The position numbers and the translations under genes are program-made. Source: Brienomyrus brachyistius (lineage: Eukaryota; Chordata; Actinopteri; Osteoglossiformes; Mormyridae). From it: DNA of 64,000 nucleotides. Below, one piece after another: positions 11,028 to 18,836 of the stretch (position 1 is its first letter; every line of letters begins with the position of its first letter). Under the pieces are notes generated by a model. The model was given only the letters and a program-made list of their open reading frames with translations, made no database searches and was not told the DNA's origin. The DNA is taken from assembly GCF_023856365.1 (NCBI RefSeq), contig NW_026042796.1, forward strand, positions 33,258 through 97,257, read 5' to 3'.

Positions 11028-11118
11028 GAAGTAAGTGCCAGTCTGCGCAGATCTGAGGTCAGTGAGACACACATAAGGCTCCTCTGATGCTCCTCTTCAT
11101 CCGCTGATGGGCCTCCAG
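11028..11118 (+). pseudogene. Decayed signal-peptide exon, plus strand (unit 1)
   Basis: The sequence CTCCTCTTCATCC, then GGGCCTCCAG followed by GTGAGAATCAC, is the inverted relative of the minus-strand exon at 12337-12376. A gap of about nine bases relative to that copy brings a TGA directly after the leader MLLFIR. The donor GTGAGA is retained. The 5' leader (GATCTGAGGTCAG) is also shared. Counterparts are 27674-27764 and 53626-53716. Confidence 0.5.
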
Positions 11119-11147
11119 GTGAGAATCACAAATCAAACATAATAACA

Positions 11148-11252
11148 ACTGACACAAAGGCCTGAGGTCAGACCCTCTGTATGCAGCACACAGTGTGTCT
11201 GCAGTCTCACCCTCACATCGTGTATGATGACATTTCTGCTTTTTAGATTAAG
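11148..11252 (-). repeat. Dispersed repeat 'E', inverted copy
   Basis: Minus-strand relative of the repeats at 1080-1180 and 12820-12930, sharing CAGAGGGTCTGACCTCAGG. Counterparts are about 27794-27898 and 53746-53850. Confidence 0.6.
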
Positions 11253-12336
11253 TGCTTGTCTGAGAATAACTTCTGCATCATGCTAATTATTTAGCTGTTT
11301 CGTGCTCATGGGCAAAAGAAAAATGAGGATTAAGTTAAATATATCAGAAATAAATTTCTAATGTGGCTCAAGGCCACAGTAAAGTGGACCATCACATCAA
11401 GTAAGTACAAAACAGCCTTTACTAATACGCTAAGGGTTAAAACAACATATAAGATGTGCATAATCTGACAGTATATCAGCGTGAGAGCAAGGCTGGCCCT
11501 GGAAGTGGTGTGCATGCAATGGCAGAGCAAAGTTAGAGACACCCGCTAAAAACTTTCATTTCATCTCACTTGCTCCTTTCTTCTTTTTCCTTCTTTTTTT
11601 CCCTCCTAATCTGTCCATCCTCTTCGGCCAGCTCACCCACTGCATCACCATGCCGCCTAAAAATGAAATAAATAATTTTTTTAAATTTAAAAAATGAAAT
11701 CGATCAACATGAGAGGCCTATACAGAGTTTATAGAACCCCTCATGGTAAAGCAAACATGTTTGTCACAGCAGTGCATTCAGACCATGATTCTGCTAAAGC
11801 TGCCGGACAGGACAAAGGGAAAAAAAAGAAGAAGGTGGGGGTCAGTGCAGCAGTGGGTAGTTCAGGTCCAGAATGTAAAAATCCAGACCAAGATTTAGTT
11901 TCAACCAAACAGCTGAGTACTCTGTATCAGTGTCATTCTTAAAGTCGTGTTTCAACTTCTGGCAAAGTTCTCCCAGGAGCCTATCTCTGTTGTATGTACA
12001 GTCGGCATGTAATTCATTCCTGCCCAGGTCCCTGACAAACAGTTGGAGGCAGAATTACTTGTTATCAGAGTATGTGAATTTTTACACACACCAGCAGCTG
12101 TGACAGAATAAGATATTTCCTTTATACTGCTGCCACATAGTGGACACAAAGAAGACTGCAGTCAATTCTAAAATCAGTCAGTCAACATGCTACCACCACA
12201 GACTATAATCGGGAAGTGATCAAACTTCATGGAACAATATGAATATAAACAAACAGATGTAGTAAGTATATTGTGCAAAATGTATCTTCATCTTAACTAC
12301 GCTGAATGGTGGAGTCCCAGAGTAAGTGATCCTCAC
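11253..12336. other. Stretch without recognised gene
   Basis: AT-rich. An open frame at 11694-11942 has a Lys-rich middle encoded by an A/G run that changes length between units and breaks the frame, so it is probably not coding. At 11640-11670 unit 1 differs from units 2/3 by a short block replacement. Counterparts are about 27899-28983 and 53851-54943. Confidence 0.35.
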
Positions 12337-12376
12337 CTGGAGGCCCATCAGTGAAGAAGAGGATGAAAAGGAGCAT
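12337..12376 (-). CDS. Signal-peptide exon of a CD300/pIgR-like receptor (unit 1)
   Basis: Minus-strand leader exon: an ATG followed by 13 codons reading MLLFILFFTDGPP, ending one base into a codon with a good GTGAGG donor. The length, hydrophobic core and phase-1 end are typical of leader exons of fish Ig-domain receptors. The phase matches the Ig1 acceptor at 18535. In minus-strand order the only Ig1 exon it could feed lies outside its own unit, to the left, so for unit 1 it is outside the window. Transcription is not shown. Confidence 0.5.
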
Positions 12377-14096
12377 CAGAGGAGCCTTATGTGTGTATCG
12401 CTGACCTCAGATCTGTGGAGACTGACACTGACTTCCTGACTCTCCTTAACCTCACTGCCTCCCTTTTTGTGGGTTTTAAATGTTTAAAAATCATCCATCT
12501 ATCTTTGATTTTCATAAACTGTTTGTGCACTGATGCATTTCCTGTCTATTTCTTGTCTGTAAAAAGGAAAACAGTTTGATGCTGCTGTTGTCCTGCTCTT
12601 ACCAGGAATAAATATTTTGATTTCATCTAGAATCTTATCATTTTAGAAACATGATTTCATAGCAAAATTATTGATAGCTGGTCTTCACAGTGAATCATTC
12701 ATGCTCACAGAATTTAAACTACAAACAAATTAATCAAATAAGTCTAGTTCTTTTCTAAACTGTTACTTCCTCATATTGCAAATGAGCAAAGAGCAGTGAA
12801 ATCAGACTTATTCTGAAAAGCAGAAAAGTCGTCATACAGGATGTGAGTGTGAGACTCTGCAGAAACACTGTGTGCTACATACAGAGGGTCTGACCTCAGG
12901 CCTTTATTTCAGTCTTTATTATGTTTTATACAGTTTTAAAATGTCACTGCAGTAGGTCCTTTTCATATGTGTGGATCAGCACAAATCATGAGGTCCGTTA
13001 GGAAGGTGTCTGTATGACAGGGGTGGGGGTATCCTGGGGGGGGGGGGATGGGTGGGGGCAAAGTCAGGTAATTCACTTCATCTGGGTCTTATCAGCAGTC
13101 CTGTGTTTCTCTCAGCACCACAATGATGTTTCACACATAATGGGGTCCGTGGGCCTCCTCAGTTATATTCAGGCTTTCAAAGTTCTTCAATCATAAAAAG
13201 TCACATGGATCTGACACTCTGACACTGTTATATTAATTTGTTTAAATTCATTGAAAATACTATATATTACAGCTAGTATTTGGATCCGTCTGCTCTTTAT
13301 CCGTTCCTCACTGGCATACCTGGGTGTCTGTGCAGTGCTTTCCGGAAGCATCAGAACCATTCATAAGGGAATCTATGTGTGGCTGCCCTCTAGTGGATAC
13401 ACAAAATTCGGCTACTTAAGTAGCTTGACTATATTTCCCTCCTAGTTTAGTTTAGTTCCTAATTTAATTTAACAGATGAAACTGAAGGCAGAGCTGGAAA
13501 TTAGTTTAGTCATGACTTCAGAAGTTACGCTGACATGGGATTCTGTACAATCAGAGATGAAGCTGCTGGATGGGATGGTCATCGCCTGCTTTTTCTGACT
13601 GATGTAGGTCTGGATGTAAAGTTACAAACTGCTTAATGTGTATCAATCTGTTTTATAATGTTCACACAAAAAAAGTGCTTTTAATGTGTCTGCACCTTGT
13701 ATCTCCCACAATGTGCTTCTGCATTTGATATCTTCTTGACTTGGGGATAAAGAGATTTAACTGGATGGATTTTACTTTTGTGAAGCACTACAGTCCAAAG
13801 CTGAACTGATTGTTCAAAGCTTTTTGGTTTTTAAGCAAAACTACTTCATTTAATTTATCTGAAACCCACTTTGCGCCTTTCTAGACTCAACAAAGCATCA
13901 TTGCCAACAAAATAAGTGAGTTACAGTTAAATCAGGTAAAGAAGTTTCATTTGGAATTTACTGATCCAGGTTTTCAGTACCACGGACACCAACTAGACTT
14001 ACTGTCATTTAATGGGAGTGAAAGCAGAAACCAATAGATCACACAGGGATATTTTCATTTGATGGTGTCTTTCTTTTTACTTTTGATATGCCGTCT
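12377..14096. other. Stretch without recognised gene
   Basis: Apart from repeat E there is a G-run minisatellite at 13020-13070, whose length varies between units. A CTCF-like word, CTGCCCTCTAGTGGA, lies at 13383-13397. Part of an inverted repeat shared with 5370-5420 lies at 13630-13680. No exon is seen. Counterparts are about 29024-30743 and 54984-56706. Confidence 0.35.
12820..12930 (+). repeat. Dispersed repeat 'E', copy 3
   Basis: Direct relative of 1080-1180 with about 15 extra bases (CTGCAGAAACA). Counterparts are about 29467-29577 and 55434-55544. Confidence 0.6.
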
Positions 14097-14312
14097 TCCT
14101 CCTTAGCTGATATGTGAGGCTGCTGTCAGCTCAGACAAGCTGGTGTGATTTTACGCAGAGTGATAAGTGGGCAGTCCTGTTTTCGTGTGTTACATTTTCA
14201 TTTGATGTTGGCCAATATGTATGTGGTACTGTTTCCTCCTTAACTGACATTCACAGGCTGTTGTTAGCAGAGACAAGCTGGTGTATTTGTACTGCAGATT
14301 GAAAAGTGGGCG
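14097..14312 (+). repeat. Diverged direct duplication, ~137 bp period
   Basis: TCCTCCTTA, AGACAAGCTGGTGT and AAGTGGGC words occur twice in the same order (14097-14172 and 14234-14312), and TTTTCATTTGATG recurs with a similar offset. This is an old local duplication. Counterparts are 30744-30959 and 56707-56922. Confidence 0.6.
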
Positions 14313-14396
14313 TTCCCGATTACATCACTCTTTTAAAGAGTCCCTGATTGGTGGGCTCTGACGAGGAGGGGTGACCTAAAAACTCCAAACCATTTA

Positions 14397-14724
14397 TCCC
14401 TCCATCCATCCATCCATTTTCCAAACCGCTTATCCTACTGGGTCGTGGGGGGTCCGGAGCCTATCCCGGAAGCAATGGGCACGGGAACAAACCTGGATGG
14501 GGGGCCAGCCCATCGCAGCCAAACCATTTAAGTTTGTGAAATTCATTTTTAATAATTACCATCCATCCATCCATCCATTTTCCAAACCGCTTATCCTACT
14601 GGGTCGTGGGGGGTCCGGAGCCTATCCCGGAAGCAATGGGCACGGGAACAACCCTGGATGGGGGGCCAGCCCATCGCAGCCAAACCATTTAAGTTTGTGA
14701 AATTCATTTTTAATAATTACCAAT
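14397..14724 (-). repeat. Dispersed fish repeat, two tandem copies (unit 1)
   Basis: Two direct copies of about 162 bp begin with a CCAT microsatellite, then AACCGCTTATCCTACTGGGT, GGTCCGGAGCCTATCCC and CAGCCCATCGCAG. This is the very common fish repeat resembling the 3' end of an RTE-type LINE or a derived SINE, here in minus orientation relative to the copy at 16663. Unit 2 has two copies (31044-31371) and unit 3 has one (57004-57170). Confidence 0.7.
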
Positions 14725-14815
14725 TTCAGAAAAATATGAAATGTTTTGTAAAGTATCAATTTATTAATCATGTATTTAAACAAATTATGACCAGTATAAA
14801 AGACACATACAAAAC

Positions 14816-15591
14816 TGTACAAAAGTCTTGGGCTGTCGAAGAAAATGATGTTCAAATGATCTTCATCTTGGTCTAGAATTATAATATTTTGTCCGTCAAA
14901 GTGTGGCAGCCCAGTCATTTCAAAATCTCTTCTAAAGTTAGTAAAACATTTGCACCAACCATCCAATAGACCTATATCTTTTTATAACACAACTCCTATG
15001 GCTAATCAATGCATCATTAACATTTTGTCACGGGAGACGGCAGCGATCGCGGGCAGGCGGGTAAGAAGCAGGCAGACAGCCGAGAATCAGGGCAAACGAG
15101 GGGTTTAATCTCAGGGACGAGGGCACGAACATCAACTGACATCAATGACGGACAAAGGACTCGGGTAAGACACGGACTGAAATACACAGGACTGAGCAAA
15201 TTAACTAGATACAGCTGGGTACAATCGGGAGAAAACACGTGGGTAATCAGGGGGCGTGGCACACAGGAGGAGCGGACGAGCCGGGCATGACACATTTGTT
15301 TAATTAAATTAATTAATTAAGTGAGCTGGTGGCAGAATTTAACAAATACATGGAATGGCTGGGGTGCCCCTGAGGAGAGGTTTAGGATCCAAAGCGTGGT
15401 TCATCTAGCGATCCAACAAGGCATCAGTAACTTTATGGAGAAAAGAAGAAATTCTTGTTAGTTTTTATTGTGTCACTTTTAATTTGCATATATTTTTATG
15501 ATAATTGTGTTTTTGTTCTGAGCAAATATACACAACCCAATTAAATAGCATTAAACGTTTTCTTTGATGGCCCAAGACTTTTGCATAGTAC
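14816..15591. mobile_element. Non-autonomous TIR element of Tc1-like type (unit 1)
   Basis: ACAAAAGTCTTGGGC at the left (about 14818-14832) is mirrored by GCCCAAGACTTTTGCA at the right (about 15569-15584). AAGAAAATG is mirrored by CGTTTTCTTTG on the inner sides. CAAAAGTCTTGGGC is a common end motif of fish Tc1-like elements. No transposase domain is recognisable inside. A solo LTR is nested within it. Confidence 0.55.
15026..15292. mobile_element. Solo LTR with 5 bp target duplication (unit 1)
   Basis: 267 bp bounded by TGTCA and TGACA, a short terminal inverted repeat with the canonical TG...CA, and flanked on both sides by CATTT. This is what integrase-mediated insertion followed by LTR-LTR recombination leaves. 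The GC content differs sharply from the AT-rich TIR element around it. The orientation and the parent family are not determined. Confidence 0.8.
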
Positions 15592-15668
15592 CATATTTTT
15601 TCAGAATCAAGAGACAATTTAATAAAAACCAGTCTTACCTTCACAAGATAACGATTATTAAACATTAA

Positions 15669-15684
15669 CCAGCAGGTGGCAGCA
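15669..15684 (+). promoter_or_regulatory. CTCF-like motif (unit 1)
   Basis: CCAGCAGGTGGCAGCA is a close match to the vertebrate CTCF core (CCASYAGRKGGCRS). It is conserved in all units (32316-32331 and 58138-58153). Chance matches are common in a vertebrate genome, so this is a candidate only. Confidence 0.35.
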
Positions 15685-15837
15685 AAGCACTTGTGAATAA
15701 GTGGCCAATACGTGGTTGTGCAGGTTGCCAGCAGATAATCATCCCCTCTGTGGTTAACTGACTCTCATGCTATGACTGTACAGACTGAGCAGGGCCGAGT
15801 GAGAGAGGCTTCACTGCAGTTAGCATAACCGTTTATT

Positions 15838-16039
15838 TTACAGCTCGTCTGACTCATTCTGCTCCACGAAGGTCATCTCCTCTGCCAGCTTCCTCTGATC
15901 CAGGGAGACCCTCTGCTTCTCTCTGATTGGTTCCCGCTTTCTACAGGAGGTCCAGTGCAGCTGAATGGTGATGATGGTGCAAATCAGGTAAAACACACCA
16001 GTCCCAGCTTTCAGTACAGCATCCAGAACCTGCTCCCAC
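15838..16039 (-). pseudogene. Membrane/tail exon of CD300/pIgR-like pseudogene (unit 1)
   Basis: Minus-strand last exon. An acceptor (ATGTCTCACAG) is followed by an open frame of 67 codons including the stop, reading WEQVLDAVLKAGTGVFYLIC and onward. A hydrophobic span of about 18 residues (GVFYLICTIITIQLHW region) is followed by a charged tail ending EQNESDEL. An AATAAA lies directly after the stop codon, on the minus strand at about 15832-15837. I see no ITIM or ITAM tyrosine motif in the tail. The exon is itself open, but the Ig exons upstream (17588-17876 and 18222-18535) are broken, so I call the locus a pseudogene. Linkage of this exon to those Ig exons is inferred from order and strand. 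Confidence 0.5.
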
Positions 16040-16104
16040 CTGTGAGACATATAATACACCAGTGTGTCTGTCAGTCACACATATCACATTTAAACCTGAA
16101 GAAC

Positions 16105-16662
16105 AAAACAGTGAATCTGTTCTGACTGAAGTAAAACCACCTTGATAATCGACAGCAGCACCGATCAGCTCAGTCCTACATACAGAGCCAGCTGGACCAA
16201 AGAGCTGAATAAGAGGGTGGATGTGAACAGTAAAGTCTTACATGCTTTATAGAAACACGGTACAGCCACATCGGTACTATTACACAGGACACATGTGAGG
16301 AACAGGAGACATTAACAAAGAGCATGAAAATAGCTAGAGATTATCACACAACATGTTACACTATTTTGTAAAAACAGGCCTGCAGTCATTCCCCAGCAGC
16401 ACAGGGCAGAAGGCAAGGGCTCACCCTGGATGGGATGGGATCTCAAGTTTATTATTAAGAAAATCAAATAAAAAATATTTTTTTCTCTTAAAATTAAAAT
16501 GACAGTTTCCCATTACTGTGTGATCAGGTAAATGCTGCTAGCTGGACCCCCACACTACTGTAAATGCTGCTGAATGCTTACCTCCGTTTTTCATTATCCC
16601 CTCCTTCTTCATCATGTGCAGAGAAAAGGAGAGCAGTGGAAACAGGAGAAAGGATAGTTAAT
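16105..16662. other. Unit-1-specific block between tail exon and Ig exons
   Basis: Units 2 and 3 have a different, shorter sequence at this place (about 32780-32974 and 58590-58794). The unit 1 version contains, on the minus strand, a membrane-like reading SSLVQLALYVGLS followed by a stop and then SVLLSIIKVVLL (about 16140-16215). It also has a short exon-like stretch ending in a strong GGAG|GTAAGC donor near 16584. These could be decayed connecting and membrane exons of the receptor gene, but the evidence is thin. Confidence 0.3.
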
Positions 16663-16980
16663 AAAAAGCAGGGTTTGCACTGTCGCCTCACTCCTCTGGC
16701 ACGTGTACTCAAGTCTTCGCTGGAGTTCCGTGTGTATGGAGTTTGCATGCTCCCCCTGTGTCATTGTGGGGTTCCTTCCAGGGACTCTGATTTCCCCCCA
16801 CAGTCCAAAAACATGCTGAGGCTAATTGGAGTTGTCAAATTGCCGGTAGGTGTGCTTGTGCGAGGGAATGGAGTGTGAGCGTGTCCTGCAATTGGTTGGC
16901 ACCCTGTCATGGGACGTTCCCTGCCTTGCGCCCATAGGGACCCTGAATTAGACAAGCAGTTTCAGACAATGGATGGATGC
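16663..16980 (+). repeat. Dispersed fish repeat, 5'-shortened (unit 1)
   Basis: GTTTGCACTGTCGCCTCAC, GTGTATGGAGTTTGCATGCT, CCACAGTCCAAAAACATGCT and CAATGGATGGATG words mark the common fish repeat whose other end is seen inverted at 14397-14724. Unit 1 lacks the first 25 or so bases present in units 2 and 3 (GGTGGCATGGTGGTGCAGTG), because its replaced block joins here. Confidence 0.7.
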
Positions 16981-17274
16981 AGCACTGGAACAGATATTAC
17001 AGAGTACAATTGTAACACTGGTCTACGCTGCAATGAAAAACCACCTACAGACATGTTAGTCAGTCTGCACACCATTAGTAACAATTCATCCTCACAAAGA
17101 TGAAAAAATGCCTGAATTATGTTGCAAGCTACATGGATTTGTCTGGATTTGTATACATAACAAGTGACTGGCTGTATGTCTGTGGAAAATGCTGTGATTT
17201 TTGTCATATTACAGACTGATCATAAACTAGAAGACACACATTCAATATTAAAGACACCAATTAGCCTGACTGTG

Positions 17275-17425
17275 CGTTTTTGGATTGTTGGAGGAAACCC
17301 ACACAGCATGTGGAGAACATGCAGACTCCACACAGACAGAGCAGAAGCCAGATTCAAACCCCTAAACATGGAGGCGTGAAGCAACAGCGCCGCCTACTGG
17401 ACCACCGTGCCACTATCATTGAAAC
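17275..17425 (+). repeat. Fragment of a LINE/SINE-type dispersed repeat (unit 1)
   Basis: TTGGAGGAAACCCACACAGC, GGAGAACATGCAGACTCCAC, CAGATTCAAACCCCTAAACA and CCACCGTGCC are the well-known words of the 3' part of fish RTE-like dispersed repeats. Counterparts are 33578-33728 and 59398-59548. Confidence 0.7.
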
Positions 17426-17587
17426 AATAATCCCAATAAATAACTCTGTTTCACAACAGCTGATAAATAGGGGATTATCCCCACAAAGAAGCACAAACCC
17501 CTTCGTGAGTGAAACTGCTGGGTTGATTAGTATGTATCTATTTATATTCAAGCATAAATAATTCACAGGCAGATTTAAATCAATTAC

Positions 17588-17876
17588 TTATGTTTAACAG
17601 TAATATGAACTGGAATCTGCAGGATTCCACAACCAGCCACCAATACCAGCCAGTGTCCTTCCTCTCCAGCCCACTCATTGTCACAATGAAGGTTTTATTT
17701 TCTGTGTCATCCCTGATCAGGACAGGCCTCCCATGCAAACTCACTGATCTCTCTGATGCACAGGAGCCCCCAATCTTACACCACATCCTTTGTCTTTTGT
17801 TGTTTCCATAGTAACACTGACACTGTCTCCATCCACACCCGTCACCTCCTGTTTGTCCACTGACAGCCCTGGAGGA
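17588..17876 (-). pseudogene. Ig V-type domain 2 exon of CD300/pIgR-like pseudogene (unit 1)
   Basis: On the minus strand the start reads PPGLSVDKQEVTGVDGDSVS, a typical inter-domain lead. After a frame change it reads CYYGNNKRQRMWCKIGGSC, then RPVLIRDDTENKTFIVTMSG and LERKDTGWYW. The YYGNN---MWCK-GGSC start, the RDD---F-VTM strand and the L--KDTGWYWC end are hallmarks of fish CMRF35/CD300/pIgR-like V domains, which bind ligands at the cell surface. A small deletion between DSVSV and CYYG breaks the frame, and a one-base loss at the YWC cysteine turns the end into YWWLVVE. With two lesions the exon cannot make a normal domain. The donor is at 17587. Confidence 0.7.
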
Positions 17877-18221
17877 CTTCAACACACAGGTAAAACACTC
17901 AACGATTTCCACAGCAATGAAATGTTTATGAATATCAGCCCATTACAACATACATACTGTATGTAAATGTTTGGCCAATAAACTGACATTTTTTAACATA
18001 TTGCTTATCATATTTAACCTCATGAAGTCGCCCGATTTAGCTGACACTGTTACTTCTTCCAAGTCTCGTTTATCATATTGAATTAAATTAAAATGCAGAT
18101 TTTTAAAATATTAAAACATTTTTTTCATCAGTGTTTGTGTTAAGGTCCTTCCTTTTTGACTCAGTGACATGTTACATACTGTGCATCTCATTGGCTACAG
18201 TCTGCAGTACAGACATCTTAC

Positions 18222-18535
18222 CATCAGTGACTGACAGATTAACCTGATCAGAAAGGCTCCACTGATCTTCACACCACACCAGTACCGATCGGAGTCCTCA
18301 GCTGTCAGATTGTTGATGGTCACAGTGAAGACTCGCTGGTCAGGATCATCTCTGACTCACACTTTACCCTCCTGTGGAGAGTCAGTGTGTACTATGGGAG
18401 TACATGACCTCACATTATACCCTCTGCACCAGTATTTCACATGAGTTTTATATCTGTCACCATAGGAACATGGGATTGTTACAGATCATCCTCTCTGTAC
18501 ACAGGCCCATTTCACTGTAGACACACTGTCAGCAC
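18222..18535 (-). pseudogene. Ig V-type domain 1 exon of CD300/pIgR-like pseudogene (unit 1)
   Basis: Minus-strand exon bounded by an acceptor (TTCCCCACAG) and a donor (GTAAGA), 314 bp. It reads ADSVSTVKWACVQRG, stop, SVTIPCSYGDRYKTHVKYWC, then GYNVRSC, then DSPQEGKV, stop, VRDDPDQRVFTVTINNLTAE and DSDRYWCGVKISG. A frame change follows before the closing DQVNLSVTD. The two cysteines, the extra intradomain WC---C pair and the D-DRYWCGV end identify a CD300/pIgR-like V domain. Two in-frame TGA codons and a frame change make it a pseudogene. Both stops recur in units 2 and 3, so inactivation predates the duplication. Confidence 0.75.
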
Positions 18536-18812
18536 CTGTGGGGAAAATAATTAACTGAATAAGGATTTTCCATCTTATGACATCTCTAAGTAATTATGCT
18601 TGGTTTGTGTAATACTTAGATTAGGTCATGTGTAATTAACAGAACAGTGATGATGTATAAAAGTCAAAGACCATCATTTTACTATAAGAACAAGGAAAAC
18701 AAAACTAGTGTCTGATCTTGGGAAGGGCTTCAGCAGGATGTGGGATCGGGAATCTGAGCCTGGCAGTGTGTTCTAGGGTCTGAGAGGAAAACCAGGACCT
18801 TAAATCCCTAGT

Positions 18813-18829
18813 AAAAGGCCTAGATGAGG
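18813..18829. other. Empty target site of the large LINE (unit 1)
   Basis: AAAAGGCCTAGATGAGG occurs once here, followed by TGAATGAATGGGC. In units 2 and 3 the same 17 bp precede the LINE (36026-36042 and 61832-61848), and in unit 2 they recur after it (41722-41738). Confidence 0.95.
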
Positions 18830-18836
18830 TGAATGA

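Noticed and set aside
11694..11942. Lys-rich 82-codon frame
   Set aside because: The poly-A/G stretch changes length in units 2 and 3, giving shorter frames. No homology is recognised.
14097..14312. Ig or TCR joining segments with recombination signals in the duplicated stretch
   Set aside because: No heptamer-spacer-nonamer arrangement and no FGXG-type J motif was found.
14397..14580. CRISPR-like or satellite array from the CCAT repeats
   Set aside because: The repeats are simple tetranucleotides and a tandem pair of a dispersed element in a vertebrate-type genome. There are no spacer-repeat units.
16140..16215. T-cell receptor constant-region membrane segment
   Set aside because: The reading resembles a membrane span, but it contains a stop and is too short to assign to a receptor class. 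It is kept only as a weak observation.
16564..16878. 104-codon frame overlapping the dispersed fish repeat
   Set aside because: Most of it lies in a common dispersed repeat that gives similar frames wherever it is inserted.
17280..17561. 93-codon frame at the RTE-like repeat fragment
   Set aside because: It is a chance frame through a dispersed repeat, with no exon signals.
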